Position numbers and translations under genes: made by a program
The notes under the pieces: model-generated
The model's input: only the letters and a program-made list of their open reading frames with translations
Told to the model about the DNA's origin: nothing
Databases searched by the model: none
From: Clostridium simiarum
GTDB taxonomy: Bacteria; Bacillota; Clostridia; Clostridiales; Clostridiaceae
Length of the DNA stretch: 64,000 nucleotides
Direction: 5' to 3'
Assembly: GCF_018919175.1 (NCBI RefSeq)
Contig: NZ_JAHLQL010000002.1
Coordinates: forward strand, 124,001 to 188,000
Shown: positions 1 to 7,974 of the stretch, one piece after another
Layout of the letters: every line of letters begins with the position of its first letter
Numbering within the stretch: the first letter of the stretch is position 1

Positions 1-427
1 TATTATTTCCTACAAAATCTTCTATTTGTCCTATTTGATTACTATCATCAAGATTTTCAGTAGACAAAAATTTATCTGACTCGTTTTCCGAAACAGCTAA
101 AAACCGTCCATTACTTAATCTAATATTTTTAAAAAAATCAGGGTTAGTTACATATATATATTTTGTATGAACAGATTTTCCAGGTTTTGTTGAAGTTTCA
201 CTACAATATAGATTTCCATTATACTTATTTAAGTACAGTTTTAATATTTCATAAATATCTTCTGCACTTTCCCCTGAATGTGAAATAACAATCTTATTAC
301 TTTTGTTTGTTTCTCCTATATTTATCATTTCAGAATACCTGCTGTGTTTTTCCTCATAAAATAAAGAGTTAAATGTGAATATAGTTATGAAAAGGAAAAT
401 AAAGCCTAAAAAAATTTTCTTTTTCAT
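1..427 (-). CDS. Bacteriocin-associated integral membrane protein, N-terminal part (cut by window edge)
   Basis: The ATG at 427 is preceded on the minus strand by a GGGAGATG ribosome site. The protein starts MKKKIFLGFIFLFITIF, one hydrophobic segment near residues 4-20, then an extracytoplasmic stretch with the text IVISHSGESAEDIYEILK. It lies directly downstream, same strand, of a lactococcin 972-like precursor. In that family the precursor is normally followed by a large multi-membrane protein (DUF1430 type, thought to give immunity or aid export) and then an ABC ATPase. About 142 residues are visible; the rest is outside the window. The family call rests mainly on context and on the N-terminal layout. 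Confidence 0.6.
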   Translation of the reverse strand, partial: MKKKIFLGFIFLFITIFTFNSLFYEEKHSRYSEMINIGETNKSNKIVISHSGESAEDIYEILKLYLNKYNGNLYCSETSTKPGKSVHTKYIYVTNPDFFKNIRLSNGRFLAVSENESDKFLSTENLDDSNQIGQIEDFVGNN

Positions 428-602
428 TGTTACATCTCCCTATGTATATTAATAGATTTAGTTAATGTTTAAGAGTACCCTTTGGTAATCTGTGTAAAAT
501 ATCTAAATCTTAAATTACAAATCTCTTTTAGTCGAGAGATGTATGAAATATATTCAAACACCTCTCAAAAGACATAAACTCATGGTTTATTAAATTTTTG
601 AA

Positions 603-926
603 TTAATCATGACCGTAATAAGAGTTCCATTCACTTGGATTTTTCACATAACTAGTTCTTGCTTTAGCCCACTTTCCAGCAGGTGCATCAGTTCTATCTC
701 TAAATTCTTGACCATCTGAATCTTTCATTATAGCTGTAGCGTGATGTTTTTGTTCACCACAATAAAAATGTGAATATTGTCTTGATTGATCCCAAGCCCA
801 AGGTAATGGATTAGGTTCAGGACCAAAATTAAATTGATCACTACTGTGTGTAAAAGCTGCTACAACTGTCATAGTAGTAGCAATTAATAAACCTGTAACC
901 AATGCGACCTTTTTTGTTTTTTTCAT
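603..926 (-). CDS. Lactococcin 972-family bacteriocin precursor
   Basis: A 107-residue secreted peptide. Residues 1-24 form a signal peptide (KKTKK, then a hydrophobic core ending VVAA). The mature part carries the family hallmarks: a His-rich HHATAI segment, the AGKWAKA motif near residues 84-90 and an aromatic C-terminus ending NSYYGHD. Lactococcin 972 homologues are secreted by Sec and block septum formation by binding lipid II. The start has a GAGGGGGT ribosome site. The probable immunity/transport protein follows 175 bp downstream on the same strand. It could also be a regulatory secreted peptide, but the motif set fits the bacteriocin family well. Confidence 0.8.
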   Translation of the reverse strand: MKKTKKVALVTGLLIATTMTVVAAFTHSSDQFNFGPEPNPLPWAWDQSRQYSHFYCGEQKHHATAIMKDSDGQEFRDRTDAPAGKWAKARTSYVKNPSEWNSYYGHD

Positions 927-970
927 CTTAATACCCCCTCTTTTTATTTGGTTTGTTAAGTTACATTAAT

Positions 971-1183
971 ATTGCACTTATCAACCTTGGAAACCTAATA
1001 AGCATGATTAATGCTACGTCCCTAAAAAAGATAAGTGCAATAAAGAAAACTAAAATAAAGTTAAGTTAGACAAGATGACTAATTTAAAATATAAATTAGA
1101 AAAATATAACTAGTTAATCTTTTTATATTTGGACAAGCTTCCTTACATTTACAGTTTAACATTTACATATCAAGAAGCTTGTC
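971..1183. promoter_or_regulatory. Two perfect inverted repeats upstream of the bacteriocin gene
   Basis: ATTGCACTTATC at 971-982 is repeated exactly as its complement at 1030-1041. GACAAGCTTC at 1132-1141 is repeated as its complement at 1174-1183. Both are 10-12 bp arms with long loops (about 32-47 nt) and no T-run, in the 300-bp gap between the phosphatase and the bacteriocin gene. They could be operator half-sites or leader-RNA structures; the function is inferred only from position. Confidence 0.35.
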
Positions 1184-1232
1184 ACAATATGTTACTTTAA
1201 AAAAGAATAAAAGGACATATTATACTAGATTA

Positions 1233-2558
1233 TTATCTCAAAAGTCTTTCCTCATTAGTTCCAAAAAGTATAGACTTTTGGCTTGGTATAAATTTACCTG
1301 TATTTTCATTTCTTCCTTGTAGATGATACCTGGCATCTTTATTACCAATACTATGGGCAGCCTTTTTTGATAGTTCAAAAAGTTCCTTATCTACACATCT
1401 ATTGATGATTAGGCTAAAGCTTGTATCATGAAAGGAGGATAACATAGAAACGTCACCATGATTATCTCCACTAACTATTAAAGGAGACTTGCCACCATGT
1501 TTTTTTACTAAAAATCTTTTAATGGTTTTAGTCTTTCCTTCACCTTGTGTTTGGTCATAATTTATTTTAAGTTCTGGCTTAATTAGGCCACCTTTATCTA
1601 TTTCAAGTTGCATACCAAATACATTTTCTTTTGGAATAATGTATCCAAACTTAGGATTTGAAGCAAATTCTCTAACCACATATAAATAAGAGGCGGAGCA
1701 GATATAAACATCTATTCCATTATACATTAAGGTTTTATAAAGATTTTGCATCTCTTTTATTGGTTTAATACCGCTATTAAAGGTAACAGATACAATTCCA
1801 GATTTACCTTCTAAACCTAGGGGACTTGTCCAGGTAGTTCTATTAATTTCATGTTTTAACCAGTAAATAATTGATTCCTCAGATAACTTAGAAACTTCAT
1901 CAACTGTCATTCCAGAAAAAAGATATATTACCCAAGGGTAACTTACATCTAAATCAAAGGAATCACTTATGGCATCATAAAGATATCTAGTTTTGGCTAT
2001 AAAATCTTTATACTGTAAAGTTTGTTTAATGTAATCTAAGGATTTATCCCCATTTAATCCTTCATAGTTATCATATAAAAATTTATAATCGGAATCTATA
2101 TCAGCCCCGATTAATTCAATATTAACAGGGTTTCCTTCTTTATTATTAAATTTCTCATTAAAATTATCCTTTGGAACACCTATTCTAATAACTCTACTAA
2201 ATTCTTTTGGATCCATTTTGAACTTAAGATTCATTAATTGGTATGCCAAAACAGAATCTTCAGTATCATTAATTATAGAGGTGTTATCCCAGTCAAATAC
2301 TGCATAAGGTTTTTTGTTTTCATCATAATCTTTACTTTTATTACCCTTATTTTCTATAAGGCTTTTTAAAGACTCATAATTTTCATAGGCAAAGTTACCT
2401 CTATTAAGAATAACTTCATCTTTATTATATTGATTATCATAATTACTTTGATTTATGTCTTCATCACTTGTTTCAAAAGAGCATTTAAATTCCTTTGTAA
2501 GGTTATGCATGTTAAAATTTACCCAAGTTACTTCAGCTTCTTTTTTTATATTACTCAT
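1233..2558 (-). CDS. HAD-superfamily phosphatase, paralogue lacking a signal peptide
   Basis: HAD hydrolase with motif I VFDWDNTS (nucleophile and acid/base Asp), motif II VYICSAS and a metal-binding VSGDNHGDVSML segment. It closely matches the neighbouring lipoprotein phosphatase over almost the whole length, so the two are a tandem duplication. Unlike that copy it has no lipobox or hydrophobic N-terminus; residues before the catalytic domain are hydrophilic and Asn/Asp-rich. I chose the ATG at 2558 because ATAGGAG precedes it at good spacing; an ATG at 2600 has a poorer site. It would act in the cytosol unless the signal was lost by mutation. Substrate unknown; phosphorylcholine-type phosphatases share this Asp-X-Asp-Asn-Thr motif. 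Confidence 0.75.
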   Translation of the reverse strand: MSNIKKEAEVTWVNFNMHNLTKEFKCSFETSDEDINQSNYDNQYNKDEVILNRGNFAYENYESLKSLIENKGNKSKDYDENKKPYAVFDWDNTSIINDTEDSVLAYQLMNLKFKMDPKEFSRVIRIGVPKDNFNEKFNNKEGNPVNIELIGADIDSDYKFLYDNYEGLNGDKSLDYIKQTLQYKDFIAKTRYLYDAISDSFDLDVSYPWVIYLFSGMTVDEVSKLSEESIIYWLKHEINRTTWTSPLGLEGKSGIVSVTFNSGIKPIKEMQNLYKTLMYNGIDVYICSASYLYVVREFASNPKFGYIIPKENVFGMQLEIDKGGLIKPELKINYDQTQGEGKTKTIKRFLVKKHGGKSPLIVSGDNHGDVSMLSSFHDTSFSLIINRCVDKELFELSKKAAHSIGNKDARYHLQGRNENTGKFIPSQKSILFGTNEERLLR

Positions 2559-2823
2559 TGCTGCTCCTATCTTACTTAATATATTAAAACAATATTTCAT
2601 CGTACATATAGCAACCTTTGACTACAATTTTTAAAAAATATTGTTTAAGATAAGTTTACCATACAGAAAGGTACAGGGCACCTAAAATTTTTATTGTTTT
2701 AAATTGAAATGTGCTATTAAAACAACCTCAATAAAGATAATGATTAAGCTATCACAATAACCTAATAAGCATGCTAAATTTTTTATAACAATTCAAAGCT
2801 TAAAATATATTATTTAAATAATA

Positions 2824-2861
2824 GGGGACAGTTCATTAATCTTTATTAATGAACTGTCCCC
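2824..2861. terminator. Perfect 16-bp palindrome between the two phosphatases
   Basis: GGGGACAGTTCATTAA (2824-2839), a 6-nt loop, then its exact complement (2846-2861). It lies downstream of the lipoprotein phosphatase and upstream of its paralogue. There is no clean U-run on either strand, so it may instead be a dispersed palindromic repeat of the GGGGACAGTTC type that ends transcription weakly. Confidence 0.5.
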
Positions 2862-2935
2862 AATCCTAAAATAGTATTTTATTTCTACAAGCAATATTTA
2901 TAATTAATTCACTTTTTTATATAAGTATGTTTGTA

Positions 2936-4267
2936 TTATTTAGCTTCTTTTAATAATACTTCTTCTGTTTTTCCAAGGAATATAGATTTTTGAGTTGGTA
3001 TGAATTCACCAGTGTTTTCATTTCTTCCTTGTAGGTGGTATCTAGCATCTGCTTTTCCTATAGTGTCTGCAGCTTCTTTTGAAAGCTTACCAAGCTCATC
3101 ACCTTTGCATCTATTAACTATTAATGCAAACTTTGTATCTTTAAAGTCAGATAACATGGCAACATCACCGGCACTGTCCCCTCCAACGATTAAAGGACCT
3201 TTTCCTCCATGTTTTTCTACTAAAAATCTTTCTATAGTTTTAGTTTTACCTTTGCTTTGAGTTTGATCGTAATCTTTTCTAAATTCAGATTTGATTACGC
3301 CATTAGCATCTCTTTCTAATTCCATAGCATATACATTTTCTTTTGGAAGAGCATATCCAAACTTAGGGTTTGTAGCAAATTCTCTAACAACATCTATAAA
3401 TGACGCGGAGCAGATATAAACATCTATTCCATTATCCATTAAAGTCTTATAAAGGTTTTGTTGTTCTTTTATTGTTCTTAAACCAGTATTGAAAGTAGCA
3501 GAAACTACACCAGACTTACCTTTTAATTCTTCTGGGCTTGTCCAAGTTTCTTCTCCAAGTTCATGAGATAACCAGTAATCATTTGATTTCTCTGTTAATG
3601 TAGCAACTTCCTTTTCTGTCATTCCAGCAAATAAATAAGTAACCCATGGGTAGCTTACATCTGAACTAAAAGATTCTCCAATTGATGCATAAAGATATCT
3701 AGTCTTTGCTATAAAATCTTTATACTCATTAGTAGCTTTAATTTCATCTAAGGATTTATCGCCTTTGAATCCTTTATAATTTTCATATAAGAACTTGTAG
3801 TCTGAATCAATATCAGCACCAACTGATTCAATGTTAACAGGCTCTCCAGCCTTGTTGTTACATTGTTTTGCAAAGTTATCCTTTGGAATGTTAATTCTAA
3901 TAGTTTTACTGAACTCTTCAGGAGTCATTTTAAACTCAAGATTTGTTAATTGATATGCAAGTAATGCTTCTTCAACATCGTTAATTATTGTAGTGTTATC
4001 CCAGTCGAATACAGCATAGGGTTTTTTATTTTGGTCATAGTCTTTACTATTCTTACCATTGTTTTCTATAAGAGCCTTTAAGTCCTTATAGTTTTCATCT
4101 GCCCAGTTTCCCTTTTCTAATTTAACTTCACTTTTACTTGCTTGTTCTGTAGTAGGTTTACTTTCATTAGTATTTTGAACTTTAGCAGAATTTCCACAGG
4201 CAACTAGAGAAAAGGATATGGTGGATGCTAAGGCTATACTAAAGACTTTTCTTTTCAAGTTATTCAT
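2936..4267 (-). CDS. HAD-superfamily phosphatase lipoprotein
   Basis: Starting at the ATG at 4267 (AGGGGTG ribosome site) the product has a lipoprotein signal ending LVAC with the lipidated Cys at residue 24, then a Ser/Lys/Glu-rich linker. The HAD domain follows: VFDWDNTT with Asp88 and Asp90, ICSAS (motif II) and GGDSAGDVAML (Mg-binding motif). It should be anchored on the outer face of the membrane and release phosphate from small organic phosphates. The downstream paralogue at 1233-2558 lacks the signal. Length, about 443 residues, fits clostridial secreted HAD phosphatases. The exact substrate cannot be read from the sequence. Confidence 0.8.
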   Translation of the reverse strand: MNNLKRKVFSIALASTISFSLVACGNSAKVQNTNESKPTTEQASKSEVKLEKGNWADENYKDLKALIENNGKNSKDYDQNKKPYAVFDWDNTTIINDVEEALLAYQLTNLEFKMTPEEFSKTIRINIPKDNFAKQCNNKAGEPVNIESVGADIDSDYKFLYENYKGFKGDKSLDEIKATNEYKDFIAKTRYLYASIGESFSSDVSYPWVTYLFAGMTEKEVATLTEKSNDYWLSHELGEETWTSPEELKGKSGVVSATFNTGLRTIKEQQNLYKTLMDNGIDVYICSASFIDVVREFATNPKFGYALPKENVYAMELERDANGVIKSEFRKDYDQTQSKGKTKTIERFLVEKHGGKGPLIVGGDSAGDVAMLSDFKDTKFALIVNRCKGDELGKLSKEAADTIGKADARYHLQGRNENTGEFIPTQKSIFLGKTEEVLLKEAK

Positions 4268-4550
4268 AAATGACACCCCTTATTTATTATGTAGATTTTT
4301 TATTGTATATGTTTTCAATATGTATTTAGTGATTAATATAAAGTATTAAACAGAAATAAAAGCATATAAAGATTTACTAAAGTAGTTATGTAAACCTTTA
4401 TTATTAGGACATTTTTATTTATATAACGAGCATGGGCAAATGTCAACAGAAAAATTTAATAAATATATAAAGCTCAATATGCTCAACTGGGATATCAGAG
4501 CATTTAAGGTATTAAGACACCTTGAAAATGTAAATAAATAGTTAAATCTC

Positions 4551-4580
4551 TTGACGAAAATATAAAGAAATGCATATAAT
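4551..4580 (+). promoter_or_regulatory. Probable sigma-A promoter of glmS
   Basis: TTGACG (4551-4556) and TATAAT (4575-4580) separated by 18 bp, about 75 bp upstream of the glmS ribozyme cleavage site. This puts the start near 4587 and makes the ribozyme part of the leader of the glmS message. Confidence 0.6.
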
Positions 4581-4656
4581 GATATGATAGTATTTAAAAA
4601 TAATATAGGATCATAAAAGATATGGTTAATAAGTAAGGTTTGAAAATTTAATATAA

Positions 4657-4974
4657 GCGCCAGAACTAAAGCTTAACCCGCAGGACAATAGATTTTAGGT
4701 TGGAAGAGTAATGTCCACCGAGTAAATCACAGATTTTTGTAAGGTTAAAGGAAGTTCCACCAACCAAATCAGAGATTTTGGGAGGAAAAAGGAATCTCCA
4801 CTTACAGTGGAGAAAGCTCCACCAACCAAATCAGAGATTTGGGGTGTCGCTTTAGTTGACGAGGATGAGGAGTATCGAAATTTCGGCGGATGCCTCACGG
4901 TATCGCACTACCGTAAAAGGCTTATAAAACTAGAAAGTGATTTCTAGCACAATATAAGTCAGGTGCGCAGACCT
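4657..4974 (+). ncRNA. glmS ribozyme: glmS ribozyme/riboswitch with enlarged P1 loop
   Basis: The self-cleaving glucosamine-6-phosphate sensor of glmS mRNA. Cleavage is expected 5' of G4657 in AAGCGCCAGAAC. The conserved core GTTGACGAGGATGAGG begins at 4855 and ATTTCGGCGGATGCC follows. Arms CTAGAAA/TTTCTAG and GGCTTAT/ATAAGTC match P4.1 and P4. The P1 arms are ACTAAAGC (4665-4672) and GCTTTAGT (4849-4856). In well-known examples this loop is about a dozen nt; here it is 176 nt. The cofactor triggers cleavage and mRNA decay, so the enzyme is shut down when its product is plentiful. The 3' border is set by the AGGTGCGCAGACCT helix. Confidence 0.9.
4691..4835 (+). repeat. Tandem repeats inside the glmS ribozyme P1 loop
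   Basis: Three related units start with GATTTT and end AAATCA(C/G)A: 4691-4731 (41 bp), 4732-4773 (42 bp) and 4774-4835 (62 bp, with an extra TCCACTTACAGTGGA hairpin). Neighbouring units form short hairpins of the type CCAAATC-AGA-GATTTGG at the junctions. Function unknown. Confidence 0.75.
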
Positions 4975-5152
4975 ATCTATATTCAATTCTTTTTTGTTCC
5001 CAAATTTATTTTGTTTATATTTATTAAAAATTAAATTACACTTAAATACCTTAAGTTTAATTATTGAATTTTAATGTAAAAAATTTCAATAATAGGCTTT
5101 TAAAGGTCTATTCGTTGTGTAAAAAATAAGATACAGAAAAGGAGACAAAAAA

Positions 5153-6979
5153 ATGTGTGGAATAGTAGGATTTGTTGGTAAAAAGGAGGCTTCTCCTATT
5201 TTAGTGGAGGGTCTATCAAAACTAGAATACAGAGGATATGACTCAGCTGGTGTCGCTGTTTTAAAGGATGAACTTATTGAAGTTATAAAATGCAAAGGCA
5301 GATTAAAAAATCTAGAGGATAAGCTATCAGAAGAACCTATAAAGGGGAGCATAGGAATAGGACATACTAGATGGGCAACTCATGGAGAACCTTCAGATGT
5401 TAACTCACATCCTCATAGTAATAAAAATGAAAGTATAAGTGTAGTTCATAATGGAATTATAGAGAACTATTTAAATATAAAAGAGTGGCTTATTTCAAAA
5501 GGCTATGAATTTTTATCAGAAACTGACACAGAAGTAATACCTAATCTTATAGATTACTATTATAATGGAGATCTTTTAGATGCAGTAATGAGAGCAGTAT
5601 CAGATATGGAAGGCAGCTATGCTCTAGGTGTTATATGTACTAAAGAACCAGATAAAATAGTTGCTGTAAGAAAAGACAGTCCCTTAATAGTTGGAGTAGG
5701 AAAAGAGGAATATTTTATAGCTTCAGATATTCCAGCAGTGCTTAATCATACTAGAGAGGTTTATCTATTAGAGGATAAAGAATTTGTAGTATTAACAAAG
5801 ACAGGCGTTGAAATATTTGATGAGCATAAAGAAAAAGTTTCAAAGGATATATACCATGTAACTTGGAATGCTGACGCAGCAGAAAAGGGTGGATATGAAG
5901 ACTTTATGCTAAAGGAAATTCATGAACAACCAAAAGCTATAAGAGACACTATGGCATCTAGAATAACAAAGGGAAATCCTATAAGCTTAGATAAAATAAA
6001 ATTAACAAAAGAAGACTTGGAAAATTTTAATAGAATATATATAGTAGCCTGCGGAACTGCCTATCATGCAGGAGTTGTAGGGAAAAATATTATAGAAAAC
6101 TTGGCAAGAATTCCAGTAGAGGTAGATATAGCTTCTGAGTTTAGATATAGAAATCCAATATTAGATAATAAAACCTTAGTGATGGTTATAAGTCAATCTG
6201 GGGAGACCGCAGATACTTTAGCGGTGCTCAGAGAAAGCAAGAAAAAGGGATGCCGTGTTATAGCTATAACTAACGTTGTAGGAAGTTCTGTGTCTAGAGA
6301 GGCAGATGATGTTATATATACATGGGCTGGACCAGAGATAGCAGTAGCTTCTACAAAGGCTTATGTAACCCAATTAGTAGCAATGTATATAATAGCTTTA
6401 TATTTTGCAGAAATCAAAGAAACTATTTCAAAGAAAGAGATAGAAGATATAAAAGAAGAACTTTTAAGCCTTCCAGAAAAAGCTGAAAAAACCCTAGAAA
6501 AAAAAGAAATGCTCCAAAAATTTGCAGCACAAAATTATATGCATAGAGATATGTTTTTCCTAGGAAGAGGACTAGATTATGCAGTTTCTATGGAAGGATC
6601 ATTAAAGCTTAAAGAAATATCCTACATTCATTCTGAAGCTTATGCTGGAGGAGAGCTTAAGCATGGACCAATAGCTCTTATAGAGAAAGGCACCGTGGTA
6701 GTTTCCACCATAACTCAAATGGATTTAAAGGATAAAATGTTAAGCAATATAAAAGAAGTAGTTACAAGAGGTGCAAAAATACTAGCAGTAACTTTTGAAG
6801 GCAACAATGATGTTGAAAAATCTGTAGATTCAGTTATATATATACCAAAAACATTAGATATATTATCTCCAATATTAAGTGTTATACCACTTCAATTAAT
6901 TTCATACTACATGGCAAAGCAAAAGGGTTGTGACGTAGACAAGCCAAGAAATTTAGCCAAATCAGTAACAGTTGAATAA
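5153..6979 (+). CDS. glmS: Glutamine-fructose-6-phosphate aminotransferase
   Basis: Makes glucosamine-6-phosphate from fructose-6-phosphate and glutamine, the first step toward UDP-GlcNAc for the cell wall. At 608 residues it is full length. The N-terminus MCGIVGFVG exposes the catalytic Cys2 of the class II glutaminase domain (residues 1 to about 220). Two SIS sugar-isomerase domains follow, and the C-terminus ends DKPRNLAKSVTVE, the canonical GlmS tail. AAGGAGA precedes the ATG. Expression is under the upstream ribozyme. The 3' end is the known recognition site (attTn7) of Tn7-type transposons, and such an element begins 26 bp past the stop codon here. Confidence 0.97.
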   Translation: MCGIVGFVGKKEASPILVEGLSKLEYRGYDSAGVAVLKDELIEVIKCKGRLKNLEDKLSEEPIKGSIGIGHTRWATHGEPSDVNSHPHSNKNESISVVHNGIIENYLNIKEWLISKGYEFLSETDTEVIPNLIDYYYNGDLLDAVMRAVSDMEGSYALGVICTKEPDKIVAVRKDSPLIVGVGKEEYFIASDIPAVLNHTREVYLLEDKEFVVLTKTGVEIFDEHKEKVSKDIYHVTWNADAAEKGGYEDFMLKEIHEQPKAIRDTMASRITKGNPISLDKIKLTKEDLENFNRIYIVACGTAYHAGVVGKNIIENLARIPVEVDIASEFRYRNPILDNKTLVMVISQSGETADTLAVLRESKKKGCRVIAITNVVGSSVSREADDVIYTWAGPEIAVASTKAYVTQLVAMYIIALYFAEIKETISKKEIEDIKEELLSLPEKAEKTLEKKEMLQKFAAQNYMHRDMFFLGRGLDYAVSMEGSLKLKEISYIHSEAYAGGELKHGPIALIEKGTVVVSTITQMDLKDKMLSNIKEVVTRGAKILAVTFEGNNDVEKSVDSVIYIPKTLDILSPILSVIPLQLISYYMAKQKGCDVDKPRNLAKSVTVE

Positions 6980-6980
6980 G

Positions 6981-7003
6981 AGGAGATTTAAAATATATGA
7001 AAA
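6981..7003 (+). pseudogene. 5' stub of the small gene behind glmS, cut by Tn7-like insertion
   Basis: AGGAG (6981-6985) and an ATG at 6997 follow the glmS stop by a few bases, but only ATGAAAA remains before the first transposon end. Joining 7003 to 20099, which removes both elements and one AAAA copy, restores an open frame beginning MKSELEKLLKEYKETERC. The gene was probably co-transcribed with glmS. Confidence 0.65.
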
Positions 7004-7004
7004 T

Positions 7005-7070
7005 TGTAGATTTTAAACAAAGTCTAATCAATTTAAATATAGCTTAAACTTATTAAATAAAGTCTCACTT
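7005..7070. repeat. Element A right end (TnsB-type sites)
   Basis: Two clear sites: AAACAAAGTCTAATCA ending at 7030 and TTAAATAAAGTCTCA near 7053-7068, with a weaker one likely between them. The motif is the complement of the TGATCAAACTTTGTTT sites at the other end. Confidence 0.65.
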
Positions 7071-7091
7071 TTTTTAACTAAATTGAATAGT

Positions 7092-7180
7092 GATTTAATA
7101 CTAAGTATAGATGTTTAGTATTAAATCAAATGTAATGATAGACATTTTAATTTTCTTAAAATGTCTATCATTTATTTTTT
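7092..7180 (+). terminator. Two strong hairpins behind glmS
   Basis: GATTTAATACTAA (7092-7104) pairs with 7115-7127. AATGATAGACATTTTA (7134-7149) pairs perfectly with 7157-7172 and is followed by TATTTTTT. They terminate reads from glmS before the element interior. Similar hairpins sit at the same place behind the other right-end-like arrays (7519-7562 and 17818-17853). Confidence 0.75.
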
Positions 7181-7190
7181 AGGTGAGATA

Positions 7191-7290
7191 ATGGCTAAAA
7201 GAAAGATAATACAAAATATTAAAAAAATGATATAAGAAGGGTTGTGGAAAAGACTTAAATCAATGGTGTTTAGAACCATTGGTAATGAAT
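7191..7290 (+). pseudogene. tnsA-like start, copy 1 (heavily degraded)
   Basis: ATG at 7191 gives MAKRKIIQNIKKMI then a stop; with a frame change the text GCGKDLNQW follows, resembling the GKDY-x-PW region of TnsA. It sits directly behind a repeat array and terminator hairpin, exactly as the better-preserved copy 2 does. The call is an inference from position and weak similarity. Nothing recognisable follows up to about 7430. Confidence 0.4.
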
Positions 7291-7430
7291 ATATGGACCA
7301 AATCGCAAGCAATATAAGATGCATGAATACTAGAAATATAAAGATAATAGAGCAGGGTGAATGAGAACATTATTAAGAATGATGTCTGCAAGATCAAGCA
7401 AACTGAGGAAGAAAGGCAAAAGATAATGAA

Positions 7431-7562
7431 AATTAAAACAAAGTTTGTATAAAATTTTAGAATAAACGTATGCTATACATCAGAGATGTGTAGCATATAA
7501 AGTCTCAATTTAAAATATAAAAAAGCTACACATTCTCATTTTAGAGAGTGTGTAGCTTTTTT
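7431..7562. repeat. Second right-end-like array with terminator hairpin
   Basis: AATTAAAACAAAGTTTGTAT (near 7433-7452) and GCATATAAAGTCTCAATTTA (near 7493-7512) repeat the end motif. A 19-bp near-perfect hairpin follows (AAAAAAGCTACACA at 7519-7532, closing at 7562 with a T-run). This is the same order as at 7005-7180, suggesting an older, nested right end inside element A. Confidence 0.5.
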
Positions 7563-7575
7563 AGAATCTAGAAAG

Positions 7576-7737
7576 ATGGTGAATCAAGTGGCGAAAAGAA
7601 AGAGAAAACTTAATATTAATGAGTTAATTAAAAAAGGTAATGGGAAAGGAATAAGCAGTAAATATAAGTCGTGGATAGGGATACAAGATGTACCTTCTTT
7701 AGGTAGAAGTATAAGACTAATTGGATTTAAAGTTTGA
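7576..7737 (+). pseudogene. tnsA: TnsA endonuclease, N-terminal fragment
   Basis: 53 codons from ATG 7576 (an in-frame GTG at 7588 starts VAKRKRK). The text IKKGNGKGISSKYKSW then IGIQDVPSLGRSIRL matches the N-terminal TnsA signature (basic start, IKEGRGQG, PWLTVQ, VPSxGRS, R-I). TnsA cuts the 5' ends of Tn7-type transposons together with TnsB. Full TnsA is about 270 residues, so four fifths are missing and the frame closes at 7737. Its place next to the glmS-proximal end, reading inward, is the standard place of tnsA. The 240 bp that follow hold no recognisable gene. Confidence 0.65.
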
Positions 7738-7974
7738 ATCCACCAAGTAAATCTAAAAGTGTTAATATTGCCAACTCTTGTATTATCAATACATACAAGA
7801 CAATTAAATATTTTATATCATACCATTATGTTAAAAATTTACTTTTAATTTATGCTGATCTTAAATTTTATTTGTGCAATTCACTTTTTTAAAAGTTAAT
7901 TTTCTTCATTAGTTTAATCTTCATTACACAACTTGACAATATAATTGTTTTCTAATTACATCTTTCATATAATA

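Noticed and set aside
4691..4835. Repeats between 4.69 and 4.84 kb as a CRISPR-like array
   Set aside because: Units are contiguous without unique spacers, vary in length, and lie inside the glmS ribozyme loop; no cas genes are present.
4695..4898. Minus-strand frame of 67 codons across the glmS leader
   Set aside because: It mirrors the tandem repeat and ribozyme core; no ribosome site.
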